A stretch of DNA of 64,000 bases from Tropicimonas sp. IMCC6043 (GTDB lineage Bacteria > Pseudomonadota > Alphaproteobacteria > Rhodobacterales > Rhodobacteraceae). The translations under genes and the position numbers were made by a program. A model generated the notes under the pieces. That model saw only the letters and a program-made list of their open reading frames with translations, searched no databases and was not told the DNA's origin. Of this stretch, positions 8,177 to 16,949 are shown piece after piece; the first letter of the stretch is position 1; every line of letters starts with the position of its first letter. Where the stretch lies: the NCBI RefSeq assembly GCF_004146235.1, contig NZ_SELO01000023.1, forward strand, positions 1 through 64,000, written 5' to 3'.

Positions 8177-9310
8177 ATGAGAAAACTGAAATGGGGTATG
8201 ATCGGTGGTGGCGAGGGCAGCCAGATCGGGCCGGCGCATCGTCTTGGGGCCTTGGCGGATGGTCATTTTTCCTTCGCCGCGGGAGCTTTGGATCATCGAC
8301 CGGAGGCTGGCCGGGAATACGCCCAAAGGCTCGGGATCGCTGCTGACCGCGCCTATGGCGACTGGAGAGAAATGCTGGAGGGCGAGCGCAGGCGGGACGA
8401 CCGCATAGATCTCGTGACCGTCGCAACGCCAAACGCAACGCATTTCGAGATCACCAAGGCGTTCCTGAAGGCGGGCTTCAACGTGCTATGTGAAAAGCCC
8501 ATGACGATGACGGTCGAAGAGGGTGAAGAGATCGTGCGTGTGGCCAAGACGACCGGTCGGATCTGTGCGGTGAACTATTGCTATTCTGCCTATCCAATGG
8601 TCCGGCAGGCGCGTGCGATGGTTCGTGCAGGCGAAATCGGCAAGGTGCGTCTTGTCGTGACCAACTTCAGCCACGGACACCACGGCGATGCGACAGATGC
8701 CGACAATCCGCGCGTGCGCTGGCGGTACGATCCGGCGATGGCCGGAGTCTCGGGCCAGTTCGCGGATTGTGGCATTCATGCCCTCCACATGGCCTGTTTC
8801 ATCTGCGATGACCAAGTCGAAAGCCTTTCTGCCGACTTCGCCTCGACCATTTCCAGTCGCGAACTGGAAGATGACGCAATGGTGAATTTTCGCATGTCTG
8901 GCGGCACTGTTGGGAGGCTATGGACGTCCTCGGTCGCAATAGGCCGGCAGCACGGCTTCGACATTCAGGTCTTCGGCGAGACTGGAGGGTTCCGTTGGGC
9001 GTCCGAGCAACCAAACCAGCTGGTCTACACCCCTGTGGGCGGGCGCACCGAGATCATCGAAAAGGGCGAGGCTGGGTTGCACCCCGATGCGCAGCGGCTG
9101 TCCAGAGTGGCGATCGCGCATCCCGAAGGGTTTCCTCTGGCAGTTGCCAACATCTATTGCGACCTGGCGGACGCCATCCGTGGGGAGGTACGCGATTGCC
9201 TGCCTGGCGCGGCTGACGGCGTTCGTTCCATGGCCGCGGTCCACACGGCTGTTGCGTCTGCCCGAGATGGCGGCGCCTGGCTGGACGCCCGTCCGTCCAT
9301 TTTCCGCTGA
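8177..9310 (+). CDS. Gfo/Idh/MocA-family dehydrogenase
   Basis: A 377-residue oxidoreductase, longer than IolG, with the N-terminal motif GMIGGGEGSQIGPAHR seen in a distinct subgroup of the family. It has CEKPMTMT near residue 112 and the substrate-domain block FADCGIHALHMACF. It is the third gene of the rightward operon beginning at 6144. A strong hairpin lies 36 bp after its stop codon. Position in an inositol locus suggests oxidation of a cyclitol or a sugar derived from it, but the sequence does not give the substrate. It is the second of three members of this family within the 13-kb module. Confidence 0.78.
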   Translation: MRKLKWGMIGGGEGSQIGPAHRLGALADGHFSFAAGALDHRPEAGREYAQRLGIAADRAYGDWREMLEGERRRDDRIDLVTVATPNATHFEITKAFLKAGFNVLCEKPMTMTVEEGEEIVRVAKTTGRICAVNYCYSAYPMVRQARAMVRAGEIGKVRLVVTNFSHGHHGDATDADNPRVRWRYDPAMAGVSGQFADCGIHALHMACFICDDQVESLSADFASTISSRELEDDAMVNFRMSGGTVGRLWTSSVAIGRQHGFDIQVFGETGGFRWASEQPNQLVYTPVGGRTEIIEKGEAGLHPDAQRLSRVAIAHPEGFPLAVANIYCDLADAIRGEVRDCLPGAADGVRSMAAVHTAVASARDGGAWLDARPSIFR

Positions 9311-9345
9311 GTTTTTAAGGATATGACTTGCGCCGCCCGACCGCT

Positions 9346-9368
9346 CCGACACCCGTGGCAGGTGTCGG
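9346..9368. terminator. Hairpin between convergent genes, possible bidirectional terminator
   Basis: CCGACACC at 9346-9353 and GGTGTCGG at 9361-9368 form an 8-bp perfect stem with a 7-nt loop. It lies between the stop of the dehydrogenase (9310) and the stop of the convergent lacI-type gene (9376). No clear T-run follows on either strand, so termination efficiency is uncertain. Confidence 0.5.
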
Positions 9369-9375
9369 GACGAAA

Positions 9376-10419
9376 TCACGGGGCAGGTCGGAGTGTTTTT
9401 CTTTCCACCACGGAGCAAGGGAAGAGCCGTGCCTCGGGATACCGGTCCGGCTCTTCCAGCGTGGCCTCAACGAGTTCGATCGAGGAGCGGATAATCTGCC
9501 TGATCGGCTGACGTATCGTGGTGAGCGAGATGTTTTCCCAGGCTGCCATTTCCATATCGTTGAGCCCGATCAGGCCAACATCATCCGGAACGCGAAGACC
9601 GGCATCCTGCACGGCGCTGAGAACGCCGATCGAGAGCACGTCGTCGCCGCAGAAGAAAGCTTCAGCGATAGGTTTGCCCTCCGACAAGAGCCGTTGCATC
9701 TCGGCGCGCCCGGCTTCGAAAGAATAGGCCGTGGCGTAAGAGTGACTCACGTCCAGTTCCGGATGCTTTGCCAGCTCTTCGGTGAAACCGGCAAAGCGGT
9801 CCTGGGTGGATGTCGCCTGCTCGGGGCCGCCAAGAAAACCGATGCGGCTGTAGCCGCGCTTCACAAGCTCTCGTGCCGCCATGCGGCCGCATTCGACATT
9901 GTCGATCCCCACCACGTGGACCTGCGGAGAACTCGAGTAGCGGCCGAAGCTGTGCACAACGGGGATATCCGCGTCGCGAAACGCTCGGGCAAAGGCGGGG
10001 GGCAATGTCGACGATGCCACCACGACTCCATCAACGGAGTATTGCCGCAGCATTCGGACCGAGTTGTCGGGCTCCGTCTCGTTCGTGAGGTTCACCAGCA
10101 GCGGCCGCAGGCCGCGATCCTGAAGCCCGCGGGTGAAGAGGTCGAAAACTTCCAGAAAGATCGGATTGTGAAAGTTGTTCGAAACCAGCCCGATCAGCTT
10201 CGTTCGGCCTGTCGTAAGGCTGCTCGCGAGTGCATTCGGGCTGTAGCCCAGCTCTGACGCGGCCTTTTCGACCTTGCGTCGCATCTTGGCTGACACAGAA
10301 GCGCCGTCGGTAAAGGTGCGCGATACTGCGGAACGAGAAACTCCCGCCCGCTCAGCAACGTCCTTAAGAGTCACCGGCACGCTCTGGCCCTCCGATAAAA
10401 CGCGACCAACGCTATCCAT
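9376..10419 (-). CDS. LacI-family transcriptional regulator of the inositol module
   Basis: A 347-residue repressor with an N-terminal LacI helix-turn-helix (TLKDVAERAGVSRSAVSRTF, residues 17-36) and a hinge helix (YSPNALASSL), followed by a periplasmic-binding-protein-like effector domain starting at TKLIGLVSNNF. The ATG at 10419 gives a 16-residue extension before the HTH; an internal start is possible. It is divergent from the ABC transporter at 10562, with an 18-bp palindrome between them that recurs upstream of iolD. By context it should sense inositol or an intermediate and repress both operons and possibly itself. Effector and target sites are inferred. Confidence 0.88.
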   Translation of the reverse strand: MDSVGRVLSEGQSVPVTLKDVAERAGVSRSAVSRTFTDGASVSAKMRRKVEKAASELGYSPNALASSLTTGRTKLIGLVSNNFHNPIFLEVFDLFTRGLQDRGLRPLLVNLTNETEPDNSVRMLRQYSVDGVVVASSTLPPAFARAFRDADIPVVHSFGRYSSSPQVHVVGIDNVECGRMAARELVKRGYSRIGFLGGPEQATSTQDRFAGFTEELAKHPELDVSHSYATAYSFEAGRAEMQRLLSEGKPIAEAFFCGDDVLSIGVLSAVQDAGLRVPDDVGLIGLNDMEMAAWENISLTTIRQPIRQIIRSSIELVEATLEEPDRYPEARLFPCSVVERKTLRPAP

Positions 10420-10463
10420 ACATCAGTCGCAAGGTGAGCACATTATGGAAATCCGCCTACCGA

Positions 10464-10481
10464 TTTGCAACCGGTTGCAAA
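10464..10481. promoter_or_regulatory. LacI-type operator, second copy
   Basis: TTTGCAACCGGTTGCAAA, identical to 6103-6120. It is 45 bp upstream of the repressor start and 80 bp upstream of the binding-protein gene, so it could control both divergent transcripts. Confidence 0.85.
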
Positions 10482-10561
10482 AATGATCGATTCGTGTTCT
10501 TGTGTGTTCGAGCGAAGGGAAAACACCGCTCCGATCAATGAATCGATACAGGGAGGACACC

Positions 10562-11512
10562 ATGAAATCGAACCTGACCAAGCTTCTGTTGGGTGCAGCT
10601 ATCGCAGTTGCGCCAATCGTTGCGCCGACTTTTGCCTCAGCCGAGGGCGAGAGATACGTCCTCGTGAGCCATGCACCGGACAGTGACAGCTGGTGGAACA
10701 CGATCAAGAACGGGATCGCGCTTGCCGGGGAGCAGATGGGTGTGGAGGTGGAATACCGCAATCCTCCGACCGGCGATATTGCGGATATGGCCCGTATCAT
10801 CGAACAGGCCGCGGCCTCCGCCCCGAACGGGATCATCACGACGCTTGCCGACTATGACGTTCTCAAAGGGCCAATCATGGATGCGGTGGCCTCGGGTGTC
10901 GATGTCATCATCATGAACACCGGAACCCCGGATCAAGCGCGCGAAGTAGGAGCGCTCATGTATGTCGGTCAGCCGGAATATGATGCTGGTCTTGCCGCCG
11001 GCCGGCGCGCCAAGGACGAAGGCGTCACGTCGTTCCTGTGTGTCAATCACGCAATCCAGCAGCCCACGGTGGGCGAACGCTGCCAGGGTTTCGCTGACGG
11101 CCTCGGCGTTGAACTCGGCGAGTCGATGCTCGACAGCGGCACAGACCCGGCCGAGATCAAGAACCGCGTCATGGCCTATCTCAACGCACACCCCGACACC
11201 GACGGCATCCTGACGCTCGGTCCGGTTTCGGCGGACCCGACCATTCTCGCGCTCGAGGAAAACGGAATGGCGGGAGACATCTATTTCGGAACGTTCGATC
11301 TCGGGGACGAGATCGTCAAGGCGATCAAGAGCGGTGTGATCCAGTGGGGGATCGACCAGCAGCCCTTCCTGCAGGCCTACCTGCCGGTCGTGATCATGAC
11401 GAACTACCATCGCTACGGCGTCCTTCCGGGCAACAACATCAATTCCGGCCCGGGCTTCGTGACCGCCGACGGACTTGAAATGGTAGAGAAATACGCTGGC
11501 GAATACCGCTGA
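10562..11512 (+). CDS. ABC transporter periplasmic sugar/inositol-binding protein
   Basis: A 316-residue binding protein of the Peripla_BP_4 (ribose-type) group. The first ~27 residues are a Sec signal peptide ending in FASA. The mature part begins YVLVSHAPDSDSWWNTIKNG, the usual first strand and helix of the family, with later blocks NTGTP and GTFDLGDEIV. The start at 10562 has GGGAGG upstream; an upstream in-frame ATG-like start at 10502 would destroy the signal peptide. It is followed by a strong hairpin and then the permease and ATPase. Co-regulation with iol genes through the shared operator points to inositol uptake, comparable to the IbpA-IatA-IatP type; the ligand is inferred. Confidence 0.85.
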   Translation: MKSNLTKLLLGAAIAVAPIVAPTFASAEGERYVLVSHAPDSDSWWNTIKNGIALAGEQMGVEVEYRNPPTGDIADMARIIEQAAASAPNGIITTLADYDVLKGPIMDAVASGVDVIIMNTGTPDQAREVGALMYVGQPEYDAGLAAGRRAKDEGVTSFLCVNHAIQQPTVGERCQGFADGLGVELGESMLDSGTDPAEIKNRVMAYLNAHPDTDGILTLGPVSADPTILALEENGMAGDIYFGTFDLGDEIVKAIKSGVIQWGIDQQPFLQAYLPVVIMTNYHRYGVLPGNNINSGPGFVTADGLEMVEKYAGEYR

Positions 11513-11520
11513 GCCGACCA

Positions 11521-11547
11521 GGAGGCGCAGGGTTCGCCTGCGCCTCC
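11521..11547 (+). terminator. Strong intercistronic hairpin after the binding-protein gene
   Basis: GGAGGCGCAGG (11521-11531) pairs perfectly with CCTGCGCCTCC (11537-11547) across a 5-nt loop GTTCG. There is no immediate T-run. In this position such hairpins usually cause partial termination or block 3' decay, raising binding-protein mRNA over that of the membrane components. Confidence 0.75.
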
Positions 11548-11584
11548 ACTCACTTTCTTCCCAAAGACAAACGGAGCTTGAGCG

Positions 11585-12709
11585 ATGTCACAGACAGCGC
11601 AGTCACAAACTGTGTCCGACGAACGCGTCAAGGAAATGTCCGCCTTGCGCCGTGCGCTGATCCGCCCGGAACTGGGAGGTCTGGTCGGAATCGTTGCGGT
11701 CTTTGCCTTCTTTCTGCTCTTTGCATTCGACAGCGGAATGTTCGGTTCTCAAGGCGTGATGAACTGGTCGACCGTGTCGGCACAGTTCATGATTATTGCC
11801 GTCGGCGCTTGTCTCTTGATGATCGCGGGAGAGTTCGATCTCTCTGTCGGATCCATGATCGGCTTTTCGGGCATGATGATCGCGATCCTGTCGGTCACGC
11901 TGGGTTGGCCCGTGTGGCTCGCGATCGTCGTGACCTTCGTGCTGTGCATCGCCATTGGGGCACTCAACGGTTACATCGTGATCCGAACCGGCCTGCCGAG
12001 CTTCATCGTTACCCTTGCATTCCTGTTCATCCTGCGCGGCTTTACGATCTACCTGCCGCAGACGATCGAGCGGAAGACGATCATCAGCGGTGTCAGGGAC
12101 GTGGCCGAGGGCGACTGGCTCGCCTCGCTGTTCGGTGGAAAGATCCTGACCGGTTTCTTTACCTGGCTGGGCAATGCCGGGCTTATCGAGACGTTCGAAC
12201 GTGGCACCCGCGAGGGACAACCGGTTGTCGACGGAATCCCAATGCTGATCGTCTGGGCGATCGCGCTCGTTGTGTTCGGGCATATTCTCCTGACCCGCAC
12301 GCGCTTCGGCAACTGGATCTTTGCGTCGGGCGGAGACGCGGAGGCCGCACGCAACTCCGGCGTGCCGGTCAGCCGGGTAAAGATCCTGATGTTCATGTTC
12401 ACTGCGTTCTGTGCCTGTGTCTTTGCCACCTGCCAGGTGATGGAGTTTGGCTCTGCCGGTGCCGACCGCGGTCTCCTGAAGGAATTCGAGGCAATCATTG
12501 CCGTGGTCATCGGAGGCGCTCTCCTGACGGGCGGCTATGGTTCCGTCATTGGTGCTGCGCTCGGTGCCTTGATCTTCGGAGTGGTGCAACAAGGGTTGTT
12601 CTTCGCCGGAGTGGAAAGCTCGCTGTTCCGCGTCTTCCTTGGCATCATCCTGCTCTTCGCAGTGATCCTGAATACCTACATTCGCCGGCTGATTACGGGA
12701 GAACGTTGA
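11585..12709 (+). CDS. ABC transporter permease, ribose/inositol type
   Basis: A 374-residue BPD_transp_2-family permease with about 8-10 hydrophobic segments. The block [19 protein letters not shown] near residue 79 is the signature of ribose/galactose/inositol-type permeases. [26 protein letters not shown] near residue 294 corresponds to the cytoplasmic coupling region. The N-terminal ~35 residues are hydrophilic. It lies 72 bp after the binding-protein gene with a hairpin between, and 1 bp before the ATPase gene, so it is the second gene of the transport operon. Confidence 0.88.
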   Translation: MSQTAQSQTVSDERVKEMSALRRALIRPELGGLVGIVAVFAFFLLFAFDSGMFGSQGVMNWSTVSAQFMIIAVGACLLMIAGEFDLSVGSMIGFSGMMIAILSVTLGWPVWLAIVVTFVLCIAIGALNGYIVIRTGLPSFIVTLAFLFILRGFTIYLPQTIERKTIISGVRDVAEGDWLASLFGGKILTGFFTWLGNAGLIETFERGTREGQPVVDGIPMLIVWAIALVVFGHILLTRTRFGNWIFASGGDAEAARNSGVPVSRVKILMFMFTAFCACVFATCQVMEFGSAGADRGLLKEFEAIIAVVIGGALLTGGYGSVIGAALGALIFGVVQQGLFFAGVESSLFRVFLGIILLFAVILNTYIRRLITGER

Positions 12710-12710
12710 G

Positions 12711-13505
12711 ATGAACACGCGCACAACCCACGAACCGATTATCCGCATGGTGAATATCGAGAAACATTTCGGCTCGGTCATTGCGCTGGCCGGTGTTTCC
12801 GTCGACGTTTATCCGGGGGAATGCCATTGCCTGCTGGGTGATAACGGCGCCGGAAAGTCAACTTTCATCAAGACCATGTCGGGCGTACACAAACCCACTG
12901 CGGGGGAGATCTTGTTCGACGGCAAGCCAATGCACTTTGACGATCCACGCGATGCAATTTCTGCAGGGATCGCGACGGTTCACCAGCATCTGGCGATGAT
13001 TCCGTTGATGTCGGTCAGCCGAAATTTCTTCATGGGAAATGAACCACTTAAAAAGATCGGCCCCCTGAAGTTCTTCGATCATGATCTGGCCAACCAGGTG
13101 ACGATGGAAGAGATGCGCAAGATGGGAATCAACCTGCGTGGTCCAGACCAGGCCGTCGGGACCCTGTCTGGCGGTGAGCGGCAGACGGTGGCCATTGCCC
13201 GTGCGGTTCACTTTGGAGCCAAGGTCCTGATCCTCGACGAACCCACGTCGGCGCTCGGCGTACGCCAGACGGCCAACGTGCTCGCGACGATTGACAAGGT
13301 GCGTAAACAGGACGTCGCAGTGGTCTTCATTACGCATAACGTGCGCCATGCTCTCGCCGTTGGTGACCGCTTCACCGTTCTTAACCGTGGTCAGACATTG
13401 GGCACCGCGCAGCGCGGCCAGATTACCCCAGAGGAGCTGCAAGACATGATGGCGGGCGGCCAGGAGCTTGTGGCTTTGGAAGAATCTCTCGGCGGAACGA
13501 TTTAG
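12711..13505 (+). CDS. ABC transporter ATP-binding protein, single-domain, inositol module
   Basis: A 264-residue nucleotide-binding protein: Walker A GDNGAGKS near residue 44, signature [14 protein letters not shown], Walker [13 protein letters not shown], and a switch His in [10 protein letters not shown]. Ribose-type importers often use a ~500-residue double ATPase; here only one domain is present, so a homodimer is expected. The gene begins 1 bp after the permease stop. An IS6-type remnant follows about 60 bp downstream, so the operon may have lost distal genes. Confidence 0.88.
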   Translation: MNTRTTHEPIIRMVNIEKHFGSVIALAGVSVDVYPGECHCLLGDNGAGKSTFIKTMSGVHKPTAGEILFDGKPMHFDDPRDAISAGIATVHQHLAMIPLMSVSRNFFMGNEPLKKIGPLKFFDHDLANQVTMEEMRKMGINLRGPDQAVGTLSGGERQTVAIARAVHFGAKVLILDEPTSALGVRQTANVLATIDKVRKQDVAVVFITHNVRHALAVGDRFTVLNRGQTLGTAQRGQITPEELQDMMAGGQELVALEESLGGTI

Positions 13506-13565
13506 GGAGGCATTGTCAGAGCGACTTCTGTCGAGCGGGGCAGGGGGGTCTCGTGGCGTCTCGGG

Positions 13566-13880
13566 ATGACGAACGACGAGCCGTTCAATCACTTCAAGAC
13601 GAGCCGCGAGATCATCCGCTTGGCGGTGATGATGTGCGTCCGTTTCCCGATGTCTCTCCAGAACGTCGAGCATGTGCTGCTCGGGCGAGGTAAATGCTTC
13701 GTGACGACGATGCGGGGCAAGATTGCGGCACCAGAAGTCCTGAAGAAATCAATGAAACACTACGGTCGGCCAATTGCGTTTGTTCCGGACAAGCTCCGGT
13801 ACTAAGGCGCCGCATTGACGGAGGTCGACGCACCGAACCGACAGAAAACCGGGCGTTGGCACCTGCCATTCCGATGAATA
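13566..13880 (+). mobile_element. IS6-family transposase remnant with internal deletions and nonsense codon
   Basis: The frame from 13566 reads FNHFKTSREIIRLAVMMCVR then FPMSLQNVEHVLLGRG, the N-terminal part of IS6/IS26-group transposases. It jumps directly to TTMRGKIAAPEVLKKSMKHY with GRPIAFVPDKLR, the late DDE region, so most of the catalytic core is missing. A TAA at 13803-13805 interrupts the frame, after which the same frame continues GAALTEVDAPNRQKTGRWHL before a second stop near 13877. The remaining sequence to 14109 shows no other gene. The element is dead. Confidence 0.75.
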
Positions 13881-14109
13881 GATCGCACCATCAAACCATG
13901 GGATCAAACACCTGCAAAACGCGCGGCGGGAGATAAATTGCGGTCGGCAAGACACAGGATTCCTTCCTTTCGCCCAAGTATTCCGGAACCGGCAACCCTG
14001 TACGCATGTTGAGCAGTATGCCAAACCTGTTCGAGACGTTCGTCATGGCGAGTGGATCGAGCGCTCGGTCTCGCCCCGCGCGGTGTCTCAGGCGTCCGAA
14101 CTTCTTCGG

Positions 14110-15186
14110 TCACCCTGCGTCAATTCGTGCGCCATCCCGCGGATCGAAGAAATGGAGGTTGCTGGCATCGAAACCAAGACCGATGCGTTCTTTGGGTCTG
14201 ATCCGAACTTTCGGATCGAGCCGGGCCGTCACTTCCTGACCTTCGAGATCGCAGATCGCCATCGTGTCCGACCCCAGGGGTTCATAGACATCGACCATGG
14301 GTGTCAGGAGGCCGTCGTCAAGCGAGGTCCAGTAGATGTGCTCGGGGCGGATCCCCACATCCACGTGCGTCCCGGTCCGCAGCGGGAGGTCAGCGGTGGG
14401 AACCGATGTCGAGCCGACACGGAGAACGGTCTGTGATCCGGTCCTGTCGACAATTGCATCGAGGATATTCATCTGCGGCGAGCCGATGAATTCACCCACG
14501 AAGCGGCAATTGGGTCGCTCGTAGAGTTCGAGCGGATGGCCTTGCTGCACCACGCGTCCCTGGTCGAGCACCACCACGCGGTCCGCCAGCGTCAGCGCTT
14601 CCGTCTGATCGTGGGTAACATAGACGGTCGTGGTGCCGAGCATGGCATGGAGGCGCTTGATCTGGGTACGCATCTCGACACGAAGCTTGGCATCGAGGTT
14701 CGACAGCGGTTCGTCGAACAGGAACACCGAGGGCTCTCGCACGATCGCCCGTCCCATTGCCGCCCGTTGCCGCTGTCCACCAGAAAGTTGGGCGGGCCGC
14801 CGCTCCAACAGTGGTTCGATCTGGAGGATGCGGGCGCTCTCCTGCACCTTTCGGTCGATATCGCGCTTCTTCCAGTCGCGCATGCGGAGCCCGAAGCCGA
14901 TGTTTTCGGCAATCGTCATATGCGGATAGAGCGCGTAGTCCTGAAACACCATCGCCACGTCGCGGTCACGCGGCTCGACCTCGTTGACCAGCCTTCCGCC
15001 AATCGTGAGCCGCCCGCCCGAGATCTCTTCAAGTCCCGCAATCATGCGCAGGAGGGTGGACTTGCCGCAACCGGACGGACCGACGAAGACCACGAACTCA
15101 CCGTCACCAACGTCAAGGTCCACGCCGTGGATCGCGCGAAAGCTTCCGTAGTCCTTGACGATCCCCTCCAGCCGAACCTCAGCCAT
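14110..15186 (-). CDS. ABC transporter ATP-binding protein, UgpC/MalK type
   Basis: A 358-residue ATPase with Walker [10 protein letters not shown] near residue 37, [16 protein letters not shown], Walker [17 protein letters not shown] and a long C-terminal OB/TOBE regulatory region (from about residue 240) typical of MalK/UgpC proteins. The ATG at 15186 follows GGGAGGAG; the longer frame to 15246 would run into the palindromic operators. It is transcribed away from the GntR regulator, binding protein and two permeases that form the rest of the importer. No other ATPase exists in that operon, so this protein very likely energises it. Confidence 0.88.
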   Translation of the reverse strand: MAEVRLEGIVKDYGSFRAIHGVDLDVGDGEFVVFVGPSGCGKSTLLRMIAGLEEISGGRLTIGGRLVNEVEPRDRDVAMVFQDYALYPHMTIAENIGFGLRMRDWKKRDIDRKVQESARILQIEPLLERRPAQLSGGQRQRAAMGRAIVREPSVFLFDEPLSNLDAKLRVEMRTQIKRLHAMLGTTTVYVTHDQTEALTLADRVVVLDQGRVVQQGHPLELYERPNCRFVGEFIGSPQMNILDAIVDRTGSQTVLRVGSTSVPTADLPLRTGTHVDVGIRPEHIYWTSLDDGLLTPMVDVYEPLGSDTMAICDLEGQEVTARLDPKVRIRPKERIGLGFDASNLHFFDPRDGARIDAG

Positions 15187-15244
15187 CGCCGCTCCTCCCG
15201 TTTTGCCGGCTGCCGAAATCGGTTCGCGCGACATTCGCCATTGC

Positions 15245-15274
15245 ATTATCGATAATTTGCTTGTTATCGATAAT
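15245..15274. promoter_or_regulatory. Tandem palindromic operators (TTATCGATAA twice)
   Basis: ATTATCGATAAT (15245-15256) and TTATCGATAA (15264-15273) are two palindromes whose centres are 18 bp apart. They lie in the 99-bp space between the divergent ATPase and GntR genes. This is the natural place for the GntR protein to control both transcripts. I saw no further copy in the window. Confidence 0.7.
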
Positions 15275-15285
15275 CAACACGCAAG

Positions 15286-16017
15286 ATGAAAGCCACTGTC
15301 AGAGAGCGTAACGCAGGGATGGTTTCCGTGACGCTTCATCACCAAGCAGCTCCCGAGGTCGCCGCGAAGGCGTCGGGACGCCGGAGCGAGCACGTGTTCA
15401 GCGAACTGCAGCGGGAAATCGTGCTTGGCCTTGCGGAGCCGGACGGCGCCCTGATCGAACTCGATCTTGCGCAGCGTTTTGATTGCAGTCAGGGGACGGT
15501 CCGCGAAGCGCTGATGCGGCTGAACGAAGAGGGCCTTGTCACACGGCGCCCGAGACGGGGAACGTCGGTTGCGCCATGTCGGTCGGCGGATGCCCGGGCG
15601 CTGATCGGGCTTCGGTTGAGCATCGAGTGCGACAACATTGGTCGCCTGCTGCGCCGTGCTGGCGGCGACCTCGACGAGCGACTGCATGCCAAGCTCAACG
15701 ACATGCGCAACGCGGCGCGCGACGCGGACGAATACGGGCTTGCAGCACATGACCGGGCATTTCACCTTGCCCTCTTCGAAGCGGCCGACCTGCCATTGGT
15801 TGCGCCGATCCTCCGCCGGTGTCTTCTGCATGTGCACCGGTTCAAGATCATGAATTCCGGCCAACTGAGGGATCTGGAAGAAACCGCGGAGCGACATGTG
15901 CCCATCCTCGATGCGCTGCGCGCCCGAGAGCCCGACCGGCTCGCGGAAGTGTTGCGCCACCATATTTCCACCATCGTGGATTTCGGTCCCGACCTGACAG
16001 AGCGGAGCACACAATGA
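15286..16017 (+). CDS. GntR-family regulator, FCD type
   Basis: A 243-residue regulator with a winged HTH at about residues 35-90 (IELDLAQRFDCSQGTVREAL and RPRRGTSVAP) and an all-helical FCD ligand-binding domain (HDRAFHLALFEAADLPLVAP with conserved Asp and His metal ligands). The ATG at 15286 is only 12 bp after the second operator and lacks a clear ribosome site; the ATG at 15319 is an alternative start just before the folded domain. It opens the rightward operon and overlaps the hydrolase gene by ATGA. Presumably it controls its own operon and the divergent ATPase. Confidence 0.85.
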   Translation: MKATVRERNAGMVSVTLHHQAAPEVAAKASGRRSEHVFSELQREIVLGLAEPDGALIELDLAQRFDCSQGTVREALMRLNEEGLVTRRPRRGTSVAPCRSADARALIGLRLSIECDNIGRLLRRAGGDLDERLHAKLNDMRNAARDADEYGLAAHDRAFHLALFEAADLPLVAPILRRCLLHVHRFKIMNSGQLRDLEETAERHVPILDALRAREPDRLAEVLRHHISTIVDFGPDLTERSTQ

Positions 16018-16922
16018 GACATCCGAGTCCATCGATGCAGGCGATCCTGAATCGGCTCGAGACAGAAGATGCCGGGCTGCCGCGTCCAACTGACGTCGAT
16101 GCCTCGCGTGGGCGGACATTGGCGCTTCTGAACAATCTTCGGTGGAACGAGGCCCTGCCTGAAATGGCCGAGGCACGAACCATCCTGCACGCTGGCATGC
16201 CTTCGCGCCTCGTCATTCCTGAAAACGACACGGGCAGGGATGCGATCCTGCATGTGCATGGCGGTGGCTGGGCCTTCTGTTCGCCGGCGACCCACGAGGG
16301 CGCGGCCAGGCGCCTGGCAATCGCCTGCCAGGCGCCGGTTCTCACCTTCGACTACCGGCTCGCGCCGGAAAATCCTTATCCCGGCGGTCTCGAGGATTGC
16401 CTCACGGCCTGGGAGGCGCGTGGGCGGGATCGAAGGTGGAGCATCGCCGGCGACAGCGCGGGGGCAAACCTTTGCCTCGCACTGATGCTTCGGCTTCTGG
16501 CCGAGGGCCGCGAGATGCCCGTGACGGCCCTGCTGTTCTATGGTGTCTACGGTGCAGATTTCGGCACCGAGTCCTATGTCGAACAGGCCGATGGGCCGGG
16601 CCTGACGCAAGCCGGGATGCGCACCTACTGGAACTACTACGTCCCGGCGGAAAATCGGAACGATCCCTGTGCGGCGCCGCTTTGTGCCGCCGACGAGGAT
16701 CTCGCCCGGTTGCCCCCACTTTACCTCAGTGCGGCAGAACTCGATCCGCTGCGGTCCGACACGGAGTTGTTGCTGGCCCGCCTTAGGGCCGTCGGGCGTC
16801 GGGACCGGTATGATCTCTTCCGTGGCGTGATCCACGGTTTCATGCAGATGGGAAATGCCCTGCCGGAAGCGCGAGACGCTTTCGTGCGGGCTGGAAAGGC
16901 GTTTCGGGAGGAGACCGCCTGA
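16014..16922 (+). CDS. Alpha/beta hydrolase, hormone-sensitive-lipase-like esterase
   Basis: A 302-residue hydrolase-fold-3 enzyme. HGGGWAF near residue 82 is the oxyanion-hole motif, GDSAGAN near 145 holds the nucleophilic Ser, and an Asp in AELDPLRSD and His in GVIHGFMQM complete the triad. No signal peptide is seen, so it acts in the cytoplasm. Its start overlaps the regulator stop (ATGA). Placed before a sugar importer, it could remove an acyl group from an imported sugar or open a lactone; this is inference only. Confidence 0.8.
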   Translation: MRHPSPSMQAILNRLETEDAGLPRPTDVDASRGRTLALLNNLRWNEALPEMAEARTILHAGMPSRLVIPENDTGRDAILHVHGGGWAFCSPATHEGAARRLAIACQAPVLTFDYRLAPENPYPGGLEDCLTAWEARGRDRRWSIAGDSAGANLCLALMLRLLAEGREMPVTALLFYGVYGADFGTESYVEQADGPGLTQAGMRTYWNYYVPAENRNDPCAAPLCAADEDLARLPPLYLSAAELDPLRSDTELLLARLRAVGRRDRYDLFRGVIHGFMQMGNALPEARDAFVRAGKAFREETA

Positions 16923-16949
16923 ACAGAAAATCATCAAAGGGAGGAAACG

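Noticed and set aside
11578-12714. 378-codon plus-strand frame overlapping the permease
   Set aside because: Wrong frame of the permease at 11585-12709. It encodes a very Arg-rich product without membrane segments.
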